Source of the DNA: an uncultured Gammaproteobacteria bacterium
GTDB lineage: Bacteria > Pseudomonadota > Gammaproteobacteria > Pseudomonadales > Azotimanducaceae
Length of the DNA stretch: 64,000 nt
Reading direction: 5' to 3'
Assembly (NCBI GenBank): GCA_913043815.1
Contig: CAJWNY010000001.1
Coordinates: forward strand, 1-64,000
Below are positions 40,741 to 52,066 of the stretch, in pieces. The notes beneath the pieces were generated by a model. That model was not told where the DNA came from, ran no database searches, and was given only the letters and a program-made list of their open reading frames with translations. Position 1 is the stretch's first letter. Each line of letters starts with the position of its first letter. The translations under genes and the position numbers were made by a program.

Positions 40741-41307
40741 TTATTCTTTAATAACGCCAGTCGGCTTTTTTGCGTTAGCATCGATTTTAGGCAGCAGTAA
40801 CTGCATTTGAACTCTGTTTGTGCCCCTCTTATCACCAGCTTCCACTTCTCCGCCCAGGATGTTGTAGCGAATAGATGCGCTGCTAACTACGTTGTTGCCT
40901 TGGGCTAGTCGGGCCTCTCCTGTCAGTTCTAATTTATTCTCTTCTGGGTAATAGATAATTTTTGCTGCCGAGGCGGACGTTTCATTGGGGCGGCCGGTGC
41001 TTGGGCTCGCCGCTTGGCTAAATCTTGCGGGCTTGCCAGTGGTCGTAATGAGTTGTACTTGGTCTTGGTCAAGATTAACCAAAAGTATCTCGCCAGTAAT
41101 CGCAACACTTTCCATTTTTGCCTTTACATTACCCGTGTAGGTGATGGTGTTATTCGTCTTGTCGAATTCTGCGCTGGCACCTTCAATAACAATTTCAGCA
41201 GTCGTCTGGGCAGGTGCAGCACTGCCAATAATTGGCAGTGCTAATATTGCCATCGAAGTCAGTACTATTAGCAGCCCTGATCTGATCATTTTGTTAAGCA
41301 TCGGCAT
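40741..41307 (-). CDS. lptA: LPS transport periplasmic protein LptA
   Basis: LptA forms the jellyroll bridge that carries LPS across the periplasm between LptC and LptD. The 188-aa protein has a signal peptide ([21 protein letters not shown]) and the OstA-like domain from about residue 38 ([20 protein letters not shown]). Its start lies 14 bases inside the end of lptC. Confidence 0.94.
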   Translation of the reverse strand: MPMLNKMIRSGLLIVLTSMAILALPIIGSAAPAQTTAEIVIEGASAEFDKTNNTITYTGNVKAKMESVAITGEILLVNLDQDQVQLITTTGKPARFSQAASPSTGRPNETSASAAKIIYYPEENKLELTGEARLAQGNNVVSSASIRYNILGGEVEAGDKRGTNRVQMQLLLPKIDANAKKPTGVIKE

Positions 41308-42037
41308 TACCGGAAAGTTTCTTTAGGCCACTGTATTCTGAATCTGTTGCCAGGGGTGCAGAAAGTGCCGGATTTTTAGATATATCTGGCGGTGCAATAA
41401 AGTTGCTTTTTACGCGTTGGAGAGGGTTTGGGGGAAATTCCATTCGGCCACTTGAAAGATCTATGATTACCCCTTTAGCTTGTGTTCGAAAAGCTAAGGT
41501 TTCAACAGTAACAATTCGCTCAGTGGCTGCAGTATGTGCGTCTGGATAAAGTGTTAAAGCTTCGCTGCGCAAACGCATAAAGTCGTTTCTACCGAGGTTT
41601 TGGGTCACTGAGACCGCGCCCTTAAGAATCAGTACTTTTTCACCTTCACCCAAGTTGCCATCACTTTTCTCAATGAGGCCATCATTAGCTTTAATGACCC
41701 AAGGCGAATTGCCTTGGGTGTTAAAGGTAATGATTGGTGTTTGTAGATTGGTGGATTTATCGGATAAATATTGCTGCATCGATTCAGCTTGCACTTGATA
41801 CTGAATGTAGCCGTCTTCAGAAAAAGTCTGCAGCAACATCTTTTCGCCGTAGCTATCTGGCTTGCGTCGGGGTTCCGCTGATGCCTTGCTTTGATCGGAA
41901 AAGGGAGCCTTAGCGTGTTGGAGGTCTTTATAATAATTAGGCATAAAAATGGCTAGCAAAACCAATGAGGATAATGTTATCGCTGCAAAGCTAAGTCCTT
42001 TGCCTCGAGAAGTGAATCGAGTGGAGGTGGCGGTCAT
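41294..42037 (-). CDS. lptC: LPS export system protein LptC
   Basis: LptC is the bitopic inner-membrane protein that receives LPS from LptBFG and hands it to LptA. There is one transmembrane helix (FAAITLSSLVLLAIFMPNYY, about residues 17-36) followed by a jellyroll domain. At 247 aa it is clearly longer than the roughly 190 aa of E. coli LptC. The extra length lies in a polar linker after the helix (KASAEPRRKPDS) and a C-terminal tail. It overlaps kdsC by one base and lptA by 14. Confidence 0.88.
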   Translation of the reverse strand: MTATSTRFTSRGKGLSFAAITLSSLVLLAIFMPNYYKDLQHAKAPFSDQSKASAEPRRKPDSYGEKMLLQTFSEDGYIQYQVQAESMQQYLSDKSTNLQTPIITFNTQGNSPWVIKANDGLIEKSDGNLGEGEKVLILKGAVSVTQNLGRNDFMRLRSEALTLYPDAHTAATERIVTVETLAFRTQAKGVIIDLSSGRMEFPPNPLQRVKSNFIAPPDISKNPALSAPLATDSEYSGLKKLSGNADA

Positions 42038-42543
42038 CAGTCAAAATCCCACTTACCTTGGGCTTTGAGTATGAGTTCCGCCAGCTCTAATGCGACTCCC
42101 TCACCACCGGCTCTTAGCGTTGTAAAGTTCGCTCGAGCTAACACCACTGGATGAGCGTTTGCCACGGTGGCGCGTAGCGTAACACCGGGGTGATTAAACA
42201 ACTGTAAATCTTGGATGTCGTCGCCGACTGCGCAAAGATCATGTTTAGGAAAGCCTTTCTCCATTAGTGACTGGAGGGCATCGGTTTTGGAATCAGCGCC
42301 TTGCACTACGTGGACAATATTTAATTCTTCGGCGCGCCGGCTCACAATTGTGGATTCGCGTCCCGTAATTATCGCTATATCAATGCCGCTGTTGGCCATT
42401 AACTTTATGCTTGCTCCGTCTCGAACATGAAAATGTTTGGTCTCAACGCCACTGTCGCTATAAATAATTCGCCCATTAGTGAGAACACCATCCACATCAA
42501 AGACGATACCTTTAATAGTCTCTGCGATTTGCTCAATTGACAT
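42037..42543 (-). CDS. kdsC: 3-deoxy-D-manno-octulosonate 8-phosphate phosphatase KdsC
   Basis: KdsC removes phosphate from Kdo-8-P in the synthesis of the LPS inner-core sugar Kdo. The 168-aa HAD-family enzyme has the nucleophile motif FDVDGVLTNG near residue 15, IITGRES near 57 and GDDIQDL near 117. It is encoded just after yrbG (3-bp gap) and before lptC. The preceding pathway enzyme gene kdsD, usually next to kdsC, is not here. Confidence 0.95.
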   Translation of the reverse strand: MSIEQIAETIKGIVFDVDGVLTNGRIIYSDSGVETKHFHVRDGASIKLMANSGIDIAIITGRESTIVSRRAEELNIVHVVQGADSKTDALQSLMEKGFPKHDLCAVGDDIQDLQLFNHPGVTLRATVANAHPVVLARANFTTLRAGGEGVALELAELILKAQGKWDFD

Positions 42544-42546
42544 AAC

Positions 42547-43506
42547 CTATGCCTGCTGAATCAAAAGTAGGTTGTAACCGATCCAAGCCATGAGCATTAC
42601 AGATCCCTCAAATCGAGTTATAACGGCTCTAGAATTTAGGCCGTAAGCGAATAGTGCCAGCATAAGGGTTAGAGCCAACATCATCCCACTGTCGCGCCAA
42701 AGTGCGGCGTGGTCCATGTCGGTAGCATGAATCAGTCCCGGCACAGCTAGCACGGCCAGTATATTTAAAATGTTGGAGCCAACGATATTGCCAATAGCAA
42801 TATCTGGTTGGCCTTTTATAGCCGAGCCAAGAGTGGCTGCTAGCTCCGGTAAGCTGGTGCCCACTGCGACAATTGTTAAGCCAATAATCATGTCGCTTAC
42901 GCCTAGGGCGGTGGCAATATTAGTCGCTGCATAAACGAGGATTTGTGCCGAAACCAGCAATACAATCAATCCAACTGTGAGCCAAACAATGCTCTGTCTA
43001 TTTGTCATTTCAGGTAAGTCGTCCAGCTCAGTTGAAATCGCATCGGTTGAGTACTCAGAGTCGCTTTGGGTCACTACTAGCTGCCAAAGAATATAAGCCA
43101 AGCCAAGTAATAAGATTGTGCCGTCGACAAAGTCCAAGCGCCGGTCGAACAGCAGGATAACGGCTAAAAACGTAGCTCCAATCAACCAGGGCAGTTCTTT
43201 GCTCCTGACATTGGCCGAAAATGAAAGGGGGGTAATGATCGCGGTGATCCCTAACACTAGTCCGATATTGGCGATATTTGAGCCAATGGCGTTACCCACA
43301 GCGAGCAAGGAATTGCGATCTAATGCGGCCATGGTGGCTACTACAATCTCTGGTGCGGAAGTGCCTATGGAAACGACTGTAAGGCCGATCATCATTTTTG
43401 ACACGCCCATATTTGCCGCTGTTGCCGCCGCGCCAGACAAAAATTTATCCGCGCTCCAGATTAAGGCAACAAAGCCAAAAACGAGAAGAGTAAGTTGAAT
43501 CCACAT
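42547..43506 (-). CDS. yrbG: calcium/sodium antiporter family protein YrbG
   Basis: YrbG belongs to the cation/Ca2+ exchanger superfamily and has two homologous five-helix halves. Each half contains the conserved alpha-repeat: GLTVVSIGTSAPEIVVA near residue 42 and GLTIVAVGTSLPELAAT near 210, separated by an acidic cytoplasmic loop. The 319-aa length is normal. It is the first gene of the LPS-transport block on the minus strand. Confidence 0.94.
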   Translation of the reverse strand: MWIQLTLLVFGFVALIWSADKFLSGAAATAANMGVSKMMIGLTVVSIGTSAPEIVVATMAALDRNSLLAVGNAIGSNIANIGLVLGITAIITPLSFSANVRSKELPWLIGATFLAVILLFDRRLDFVDGTILLLGLAYILWQLVVTQSDSEYSTDAISTELDDLPEMTNRQSIVWLTVGLIVLLVSAQILVYAATNIATALGVSDMIIGLTIVAVGTSLPELAATLGSAIKGQPDIAIGNIVGSNILNILAVLAVPGLIHATDMDHAALWRDSGMMLALTLMLALFAYGLNSRAVITRFEGSVMLMAWIGYNLLLIQQA

Positions 43507-43822
43507 GGATGTTGACTGTCCTTATTTAAAACACGCTAATCTAGTGAAAACGCATTTTAGTCCGATCTGGTCCATGAGCCAAGCAGCTTAGGGTACCAGA
43601 TTATTGCTTTTATAGTCACTAGTGGTAAAAAAATAGCGAGGTAATGGTCAATCTGTTCATGAATGTCGGCTCAAAATTGCGTACCATGTGGTTTGCGAGA
43701 CATATGTTTGTCGCGAGCGGCGCCAACTACCTAAAGGCGATGACACAAAGAAAGCAAAAAGCGTGATCGTAAATTGCGAAAAAAGCTCAAAATCCGAAGT
43801 ACAACGAAGAAAGACGCTGTCC

Positions 43823-45315
<1,493 letters not shown>

Positions 45316-45462
45316 GTCTTCAAGTTGTGCCGAACAAATCAATAAAATCACTACAGCGGCAGGGTTCGTCGTTGCTAGGGAGCTTTTAGCGGTGGTCGAA
45401 AGAAAGTCTGTTTGCCGCTCAATTTGTATTCGATCGAAAATTAATCAAGGCTGATTAGAACT

Positions 45463-46122
45463 ATGGGGTTAGTCATCGCGCTCAATAAGGGCCGTATTTT
45501 TAAAGAGTGTTTGCCTTTGTTGGCGGCCTGTGAGATCCAACCAAGCGAGGACCCGGATAAGTCCAGAAAGCTAATTTTTGACAGCGTTTCTGGTGGCCAC
45601 AAACTTATTGTCACACGCTCAGCTGATGTGCCTACCTATGTGGAGAACGGGGTTGCTGATATAGGCATTACCGGTAAAGACACCATTCTTGAATATGGCG
45701 GTAGCATGAGTTTTTATGAACGTTTGGATCTTAAAATAGGCCAATGTAAGATGATGACAGCTGGGCCAGTGGGTGCACCAGAGCCGGAACATGTGCTCAG
45801 GGTCGCCTCTAAGTTTGTCAATATTACTCGCAAATATTACCAAACTCAGAGTCGGCAAGTGGCGCTGATTAAGCTTTCCGGGGCTATGGAAATTGCCCCT
45901 TTGCTTGGTTTGGCCGATTGTATTGTGGATATCGTAGATACCGGCAATACCCTCCGAGCGAATGGCCTTGAAGAGCGTGAAACTATTTGCGACATCAGCA
46001 CTCGATTGATCGTAAATCGCGCATCTATGAAAACTAAATTCGATGAAGTACAGCGCCTCATTGCTAAGCTCTCTGCTGTGGTTGAAAGCATAGACGAACA
46101 AAAGCAGGTTGGTCAGAAATGA
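45463..46122 (+). CDS. hisG: ATP phosphoribosyltransferase HisG (short form)
   Basis: HisG performs the first step of histidine synthesis, condensing ATP with PRPP. At 219 aa it is the short, regulatory-domain-free form, which needs the HisZ subunit for activity and feedback control; hisZ is not in the window. Family segments ALNKGRIF near the N-terminus and [19 protein letters not shown] near residue 155 are present. It overlaps hisD by four bases. Confidence 0.95.
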   Translation: MGLVIALNKGRIFKECLPLLAACEIQPSEDPDKSRKLIFDSVSGGHKLIVTRSADVPTYVENGVADIGITGKDTILEYGGSMSFYERLDLKIGQCKMMTAGPVGAPEPEHVLRVASKFVNITRKYYQTQSRQVALIKLSGAMEIAPLLGLADCIVDIVDTGNTLRANGLEERETICDISTRLIVNRASMKTKFDEVQRLIAKLSAVVESIDEQKQVGQK

Positions 46123-47432
46123 GCATTCGCCAAATTTCTTCAATTGCAGATGATTTTCCCCAACAGTTAGACGAGCTACTTGCTTGGGATATGAGTGCAT
46201 CCAGTGATGTCGATGTTGTTGTTGCTGGGATTATTGCTGAAGTTCGGGTAAACGGTGACGAGGCTCTGTTGGCTTACACCGAAAAGTTTGACCGTTTATC
46301 AGCAATTTCAGTGGCCGAGTTTGAAATTAGCCATGAAAGGCTTGCTGCCGCTTGGGCAACTATCGACCCTTTTGCTCAACAAGCTTTGAAAGTTGCTGTG
46401 ATGCGTATTCGACAGTTTCACGAAAAACAGGTGGAGGCATCTTGGTCGTTTACCGATGACCTGGGCAATCAATTGGGTCAGCGCATTAGTCCGATAGAGC
46501 GGGTTGGCGTTTACGTGCCGGGCGGTCGAGCAGCCTATCCATCTAGTGTCTTAATGACGCTAGTGCCAGCAAAAGTGGCTGGCGTTGATGAGGTTGTTGT
46601 CACAGTGCCAACGCCAGATGGTGTGATCAACAACATGGTGTTGGCAGCCCTGCATCTTGCAGGGGCAGATAAGGTATATACCATTGGTGGTGCGCAAGCA
46701 GTAGCTGCAATGGCTTACGGCACAGAAACGATTCAAAAAGTAGATAAGATTGTTGGTCCGGGCAGTGCCTACGTGGCTGCTGCAAAGAAGCAGGTCTTTG
46801 GCCAAGTGGGCATAGATATGATTGCTGGGCCCAGCGAAGTGTTAGTGGTTGCTGACGGTACCACGCCTGTGGAGTGGGCGGTATTAGACCTCTTTTCCCA
46901 AGCCGAACACGACTCTTATGCTCAAAGTATATTGATCAGCCCAGATGCGTATTTTATAAAGGCAGTTGCCGATAAAATTAAAGAAATGTTGCCGGGTATG
47001 CAAAGATCGGAAATTATTGCCGCTTCATTGGAAAGTCGGGGCGCGCTGATTCACTGCGCCGACGCCCAAAACGCCATTGCCATAGCCAATCGCATTGCTC
47101 CGGAGCACTTAGAGTTGGCCGTTGCTGACCCCGAGGAGTGGGTCAAAGGTATACGCCACGCGGGCGCGATATTTATGGGCGCTCATACCGGTGAGACTTT
47201 TGGCGACTACATGGCTGGCCCGTCGCATGTTTTACCTACATTTGGTACTGCTCGATTTGCCTCTCCCCTAGGCGTTTATGATTTCCAGAAGCGTAGCTCT
47301 ATGATTCACATGTCGGGTAAAGGCGCTGCACATTTGTCAACAATGACAGACCTATTAGCAACTAGTGAGGGGTTAGAGGCCCATGCGCTGGCTGCTCGAG
47401 TCAGAGGCCAGGGCAAGATAACTTCAGTTTAG
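46119..47432 (+). CDS. hisD: histidinol dehydrogenase HisD
   Basis: HisD carries out the last two oxidations from histidinol to histidine using zinc and NAD. The 437-aa protein contains [16 protein letters not shown] near residue 128, [12 protein letters not shown] near 212 and the zinc-ligand region EHDSYAQS near 264. The start overlaps hisG (ATGA). hisC, which follows hisD in Pseudomonas, is not found here; zapE comes next after 92 bp. Confidence 0.96.
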   Translation: MSIRQISSIADDFPQQLDELLAWDMSASSDVDVVVAGIIAEVRVNGDEALLAYTEKFDRLSAISVAEFEISHERLAAAWATIDPFAQQALKVAVMRIRQFHEKQVEASWSFTDDLGNQLGQRISPIERVGVYVPGGRAAYPSSVLMTLVPAKVAGVDEVVVTVPTPDGVINNMVLAALHLAGADKVYTIGGAQAVAAMAYGTETIQKVDKIVGPGSAYVAAAKKQVFGQVGIDMIAGPSEVLVVADGTTPVEWAVLDLFSQAEHDSYAQSILISPDAYFIKAVADKIKEMLPGMQRSEIIAASLESRGALIHCADAQNAIAIANRIAPEHLELAVADPEEWVKGIRHAGAIFMGAHTGETFGDYMAGPSHVLPTFGTARFASPLGVYDFQKRSSMIHMSGKGAAHLSTMTDLLATSEGLEAHALAARVRGQGKITSV

Positions 47433-47524
47433 GATTCATCTAAATCGGGCAGATTCCCACGAAGGAGTCTGATCTGGACAAGAGCCTCATAGCCGAAAAA
47501 ATACAGAGCAAAGAAATTCGATAG

Positions 47525-48676
47525 ATGCGCCAAAGTCCTGAAGAAAAATATCAACATTGTTTAAGCGATGGCAAAATGTTGGCCGACCCAGCGCAGGCTG
47601 AAGTGATGCGGCGTCTAACGGAACTGTTTCTTCGAATAGAGCTTAGTGATGGCAAAAATAAAACCATTTGGCCCTTGCTGACTGGTTGGGTTTCTGGATT
47701 GTTTCCAGCTGCGCCGATTCAACCCCAGCGCGGATTGTATTTGTGGGGTGGTGTTGGCCGCGGTAAGACGATGATGATGGATCTGTTTTGCACGTGTTTA
47801 CCGGCGGACAGAACCTTGCGTATGCACTTTCACAGGTTCATGCGTCGTGTGCATGTCAGTCTTGGGCGGAATTCTGGAGCCTCCAATCCTCTCCATAAAG
47901 TCGCGGATGAGTTTGCTGCTGAAGCCAATATTTTATGCTTTGATGAGTTTTTCGTTTCTGATATTGGCGACGCTATGATTCTGGGGGAGTTAATGACGGC
48001 AATGTTTGCGCGGGGCGTCAGTTTGGTTGCTACTTCCAATGTTGAACCTCAAAACCTTTACCTGAACGGCCTTCAGCGATCTCGCTTCTTGCCAGCAATA
48101 GAGCAAATTTATCAATACTGCGACATCTGGGAAATTGACCAAGGCCAAGATTTCCGGTTGCGTACATTGCAGCAAGCTGAGCTTTATCACTTTCCGCTAG
48201 ACCAGGTCGCGCAACAGAGCATGGCAGCTAGTTTTAGCGCTTTGGCCTCAGAGCCGGAGCGTAATGACGTGGCTCTAGAGGTTGAAAACCGAAAGATCCT
48301 TGCGCAAAAGCTAGCGGGAGATGTTGTCTGGTTTGAGTTTGCGAATATATGTGAAGGGCCAAGAAGTCAGAACGACTACATTGAGTTGGCAACAGTCTTT
48401 AGTACGGTTTTTGTCAGCAGTATTCCTACCCTAACGGTTGATAGAGAGGATGCCGCTCGGCGGTTTATCAGTTTAGTCGATGAGTTTTATGACCGGGGAG
48501 TTAAGTTAATTATTTCCGCAGAGCAATCGATAACAACTTTATATCAGGGGCGGCGCCTAGCATTTGAATTCGAGCGCACGCAAAGTCGATTATTAGAGAT
48601 GCAATCTGAGGAATATTTGGCAGGAGCTCATCAAGCCGTTAGCCGGAACTCGAAAGAGTCGAATTCTCAGTTGTAA
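47525..48676 (+). CDS. zapE: cell division AFG1-like ATPase ZapE
   Basis: ZapE is a cytoplasmic AAA+-type ATPase related to mitochondrial Afg1 that associates with the divisome under stress. The 383-aa protein has a Walker A motif, GGVGRGKTMMMD, near residue 76, a Walker B-like LCFDEFFVSD near 139 and TSNVEPQNLY near 172. A small AGCGC/GCGCT hairpin follows its stop. The order zapE-rplM-rpsI is conserved in gammaproteobacteria. Confidence 0.94.
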   Translation: MRQSPEEKYQHCLSDGKMLADPAQAEVMRRLTELFLRIELSDGKNKTIWPLLTGWVSGLFPAAPIQPQRGLYLWGGVGRGKTMMMDLFCTCLPADRTLRMHFHRFMRRVHVSLGRNSGASNPLHKVADEFAAEANILCFDEFFVSDIGDAMILGELMTAMFARGVSLVATSNVEPQNLYLNGLQRSRFLPAIEQIYQYCDIWEIDQGQDFRLRTLQQAELYHFPLDQVAQQSMAASFSALASEPERNDVALEVENRKILAQKLAGDVVWFEFANICEGPRSQNDYIELATVFSTVFVSSIPTLTVDREDAARRFISLVDEFYDRGVKLIISAEQSITTLYQGRRLAFEFERTQSRLLEMQSEEYLAGAHQAVSRNSKESNSQL

Positions 48677-49059
48677 AGCGCTTAGCGCTCCTCTATCATT
48701 CGCGTCCCGAAATTCCGACGCAGACTCATAGGCATTGGTCTTGTGAGATAAACTAAATTTTGGTCAATGTCGGTGAAAAAAGTCATTTAAACGACTGTTG
48801 ATTATGTTTTACACGCGATGTCGGCGGAGCCGATGTCTCGAGAGTACGGCAGACTAGAAACGATAGGTGTAGACGTACAGTTACAAAACATATTGAAATG
48901 TCTTGTACTTAAAGAAATAGACTAATGGTGATTAAGTGATTGACCTTAGGTCCGGCAATGGATTTGGGTTGATAGAAGAGCAAACATAGAGCAAATGACG
49001 CACGACAGCGTTGATAAGAGTTGACTTATAAAGTCAGCGCTGCGCAAAAGAGGTACAGA
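48677..49059. other. zapE-rplM intergenic region
   Basis: The 383-bp spacer contains a small AGCGC-TTA-GCGCT hairpin directly after zapE, a TCGGC-GGA-GCCGA hairpin at 48821-48833 and a TGACTT-ATA-AAGTCA hairpin at 49022-49036, about 24 bases before the rplM start. No coding frame is supported and I could not fix the rplM promoter. Confidence 0.45.
49022..49036 (+). promoter_or_regulatory. hairpin in rplM leader
   Basis: TGACTT and AAGTCA form a perfect 6-bp stem with loop ATA, ending 11 bases before the AAGAGG ribosome-binding site of rplM. In E. coli L13 represses its own operon through the mRNA leader; a similar role here is a guess. Confidence 0.3.
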
Positions 49060-49497
49060 ATGAAAACAACAGTGAGCATGCGCGAGCAAGACGTTGAAAG
49101 ATCCTGGTGGGTAATAGACGCCGAAGATCAAACCCTTGGTCGTATAGCAACCGAGATAGCCAGTCGGCTTCGCGGCAAACACAAGCCAGAATTCACCCCC
49201 CACGTTGACACTGGAGATTTCATTGTCGTTGTAAACGCCGAAAAGGTACGGGTTACGGGTAATAAAGAAAAAGGCAAGTTGTACTGGCGACACTCTGGTT
49301 ACCCTGGTGGTATCCGCAGCACTGATGTGTCTACTATGCGGGCTGAACATCCAGAGCGAATGATTGAAATCGCAGTCAGAGGTATGCTGCCTAAGAACCC
49401 ATTAGGTCGCGCTATGTTTCGCAAGTTAAAAGTTTATGCAGGCGGAGAACATCCGCACGCCGCCCAGCAACCTAAAGCTCTGGAGCTACAGAGATGA
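49060..49497 (+). CDS. rplM: 50S ribosomal protein L13
   Basis: L13 is an early-assembly large-subunit protein. The track ORF starts at a TTG upstream. I choose the ATG at 49060, preceded by AAGAGG at good spacing, giving [20 protein letters not shown] and 145 aa. Family motifs [18 protein letters not shown] and [18 protein letters not shown] are present. The stop overlaps the rpsI start by four bases. Confidence 0.97.
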   Translation: MKTTVSMREQDVERSWWVIDAEDQTLGRIATEIASRLRGKHKPEFTPHVDTGDFIVVVNAEKVRVTGNKEKGKLYWRHSGYPGGIRSTDVSTMRAEHPERMIEIAVRGMLPKNPLGRAMFRKLKVYAGGEHPHAAQQPKALELQR

Positions 49498-49883
49498 CAG
49501 ATTATAATTACGGTACTGGTCGCAGAAAAACTGCGGCAGCCAGGGTATTTCTTTCGACTGGAACTGGAAAGATTTCGGTAAATGCGCAGTCTTTGGAGGA
49601 ATTTTTTGGTCGCGAAACCTCTCGAATGGTTGTGCGTCAACCACTAGAGGTGGCTGACATGACCGACAAGCTAGACGTGAAAATTACCGTTCGCGGCGGT
49701 GGGAACTCAGGCCAAGCCGGTGCAATTCGCCACGGCATCGCCCGTGCCCTAGTTGATTTTGACGAAAACTTCCGAGGCCCAATGCGCCAAGCAGGGTTCT
49801 TAACCCGAGATGCGCGTGCAGTAGAGAGAAAGAAAATCGGCCTACGCAAAGCGCGGAAGCGACCACAGTTTTCAAAACGATAA
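49494..49883 (+). CDS. rpsI: 30S ribosomal protein S9
   Basis: S9 lies in the head of the small subunit; its C-terminal tail reaches the P-site tRNA. The 129-aa protein begins with [18 protein letters not shown] and ends with the conserved [11 protein letters not shown], whose last arginine contacts tRNA. It is translationally coupled to rplM (ATGA). A weak hairpin (AAGCGG/CCGCTT) follows about 30 bases after the stop. Confidence 0.98.
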   Translation: MTDYNYGTGRRKTAAARVFLSTGTGKISVNAQSLEEFFGRETSRMVVRQPLEVADMTDKLDVKITVRGGGNSGQAGAIRHGIARALVDFDENFRGPMRQAGFLTRDARAVERKKIGLRKARKRPQFSKR

Positions 49884-50156
49884 GACACCGTTTTTCTCGC
49901 CAAAAGTTTGCCAAGCGGTTGCCCCGCTTAGATGTGTGGTAAAATTTGGAAGTAAGAGAAAGTCGCACTTTTTGTCATGTGCGTTCACTAATAGCGCGAG
50001 TCTCTCGCTTTCCGTATTAATTATGAGCTAGATAACAGGGTCGAAAATATCGGATCTTTTGGTAGATTCATTGTTTTAAAAAAAATCTTGTCTACGGGAC
50101 GTAGGGAACGTTACTTCGGTCAAGGATAAATCACCAGATTATGGGAGCTAACTGCC

Positions 50157-50798
50157 GTGAGCGATGGCGATGTGGCTATAGTTTCAGCCAAAGACGATAA
50201 TAAAGATGCGACCTCGGGTGGCGTCAACAGAGACAGAAGGTACTTTCTAATTCAAGCAACGTCGGCGGTGGCGGCGGTGGGTGTACTCGGAGCGGCCTGG
50301 CCTTTCGTCAAGTATTGGACGCCGAGCGCCAAAGCAAGAGCGGCCGGTGCGCCAGTGAAAATTGATTTTTCTAAGTTAGTTCCGGGCGAAATGTTGAGCC
50401 CGATCGTAGCTTGGAGAGGAAAGCCTATATTCGTTGTTTGGCGAGACAATCAAGCTATCGAGTCACTCAAATCGGATACTTCTGATCTCGCCGACCCAGA
50501 TTCTTTAAATCCAGATCAGCAGCCAGAGTTTGCAGTCAACGCGTGGAGGTCTGTAAAGCCTGAGATAGGTGTTTATCTGGGAATTTGCACGCACTTAGGG
50601 TGCTCTCCTAAGTACGTTTTAACCGATAATTTCGAAGCTTCTGGCCAAGGAGGCTTTTTTTGCCCATGCCATGGCTCGAAGTTTGACTTAGCTGGCCGTG
50701 TGGTGAAAGGCGTGCCGGCACCCGATAACCTTCAGGTGCCGCCCTATCGTTTTGTTTCTGACACGGTGATAGTAATTGGCGAAGAAGGTACTGCTTAA
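50157..50798 (+). CDS. petA: ubiquinol-cytochrome c reductase Rieske iron-sulfur subunit
   Basis: The Rieske protein carries electrons from ubiquinol to cytochrome c1 in complex III. The 213-aa protein has a twin-arginine signal-anchor (RDRRYFLI followed by a hydrophobic stretch near residues 36-50) and both cluster-binding boxes, CTHLGC at 144-149 and CPCHGS at about 169-174. The GTG start is used. Its last base overlaps the petB start, beginning the petABC operon. Confidence 0.97.
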   Translation: MSDGDVAIVSAKDDNKDATSGGVNRDRRYFLIQATSAVAAVGVLGAAWPFVKYWTPSAKARAAGAPVKIDFSKLVPGEMLSPIVAWRGKPIFVVWRDNQAIESLKSDTSDLADPDSLNPDQQPEFAVNAWRSVKPEIGVYLGICTHLGCSPKYVLTDNFEASGQGGFFCPCHGSKFDLAGRVVKGVPAPDNLQVPPYRFVSDTVIVIGEEGTA

Positions 50799-52066
50799 TG
50801 GAAAAATCTAAAACACAAACTGGGCCAACGAAGCTAGAGTCAGCTATGGGCTGGCTAGACAAGCGCTTTCCAGCGACCGAGACATTTGAATACCATATGT
50901 CTAAGTATTACGCGCCCAAGAATTTTAATTTCTGGTACTACTTTGGCTTTCTCGCCATGTTCGTACTTGTTAACCAGCTAGTTACGGGCGTTTGGTTGAC
51001 AATGAATTATGTTCCTAGTGGGGACGGAGCTTTCGCTTCTGTGGAATATATTATGCGCGATGTGGAATATGGCTGGTTGTTACGATATCTGCACTCTACC
51101 GGGGCATCATTCTTCTTTATCGTGATATACCTACATATGTATCGTGCCCTGCGTTATGGCTCTTACCGGGGGCCTCGTGAGTTACTTTGGCTTATCGGTA
51201 TGGCAATTTTCATCGCTCTGATGGCCGAAGGTTTCTTTGGTTACCTACTCCCATGGGGAAACATGTCCTATTGGGGCGCTCAAGTCATTGTGTCGTTGTT
51301 TGGGGCCATCCCCTTTATAGGGCCTGAGTTGATGGAATGGATTCGTGGTGACTTTTTGATGTCAGACACTACACTGAATCGTTTCTTTGCCCTGCACGTG
51401 GTGGCGCTGCCGCTCGTCTTGTGTATTCTGATCTTTGTTCACTTGGTCGCATTGCATCACGTAGGTTCAAACAATCCAGATGGCATCGAGATTAAGAAAA
51501 ATAAGGATGCAGATGGCATTCCCTTAGATGGAATTCCTTTTCATCCTTATTACACCGTTCATGACATTCACGCTATGGTGGTGTTCTTGTTTATCTTTTG
51601 TGGTGTTGTGTTTTTTGCGCCTGAAATGGGGGGGTATTTCTTAGAAGCTCCAAACTTTGACATGGCTGACCCGTTGAAGACGCCGGATCATATTGCACCA
51701 GTCTGGTACTACACGCCGTTTTACGCGATGCTTCGCGCAGCGACCTACCCCCTATTTGGTATGTCAGCAAAGTTTTGGGGATTTGTTGTGATGGCCGGTG
51801 CCATTGTAATTCCTGCAGTACTTCCTTGGTTGGATCGCAGCCCGGTTAAATCCATGCGCTATAAAGGGGTCTGGTCGAGAATGATGCTTTCGTTGTTCGT
51901 TATCAGCTTTTTTATATTGGGATACCTAGGCACTCAAGCGCCCTCCAAACTCGGTACAATTATGGCTCAGATTTGTACTACGATTTATTTTTCTTACTTT
52001 ATCTTAATGCCATGGTACACCAGAGTAGAAAAAACGAAGCCGGAACCGGAGAGGGTAACGGGATAA
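50798..52066 (+). CDS. petB: ubiquinol-cytochrome c reductase cytochrome b
   Basis: Cytochrome b holds the two b-type haems and the quinone sites of complex III. The 422-aa polytopic protein shows helix B with HSTGASFFFIVIYLHMYRAL near residue 100, WGAQV near 159, the second histidine pair in LHVVALPLVL/VHLVALHH, and the Qo-site segment PVWYYTPFYAMLRA near 304. Overlaps of one base with both petA and petC (TAATG) indicate tight coupling. Confidence 0.98.
   Translation: MEKSKTQTGPTKLESAMGWLDKRFPATETFEYHMSKYYAPKNFNFWYYFGFLAMFVLVNQLVTGVWLTMNYVPSGDGAFASVEYIMRDVEYGWLLRYLHSTGASFFFIVIYLHMYRALRYGSYRGPRELLWLIGMAIFIALMAEGFFGYLLPWGNMSYWGAQVIVSLFGAIPFIGPELMEWIRGDFLMSDTTLNRFFALHVVALPLVLCILIFVHLVALHHVGSNNPDGIEIKKNKDADGIPLDGIPFHPYYTVHDIHAMVVFLFIFCGVVFFAPEMGGYFLEAPNFDMADPLKTPDHIAPVWYYTPFYAMLRAATYPLFGMSAKFWGFVVMAGAIVIPAVLPWLDRSPVKSMRYKGVWSRMMLSLFVISFFILGYLGTQAPSKLGTIMAQICTTIYFSYFILMPWYTRVEKTKPEPERVTG

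Noticed and set aside
45619-46200. 193-aa antisense ORF over hisG/hisD
   Set aside because: It is a long open frame opposite clearly recognisable hisG; no start signal or family motif.
48775-48796. Minus-strand terminator-like hairpin (AGTC/GACT then six T)
   Set aside because: No minus-strand gene ends here and the stem is only four pairs; probably chance in an A+T-rich spacer.
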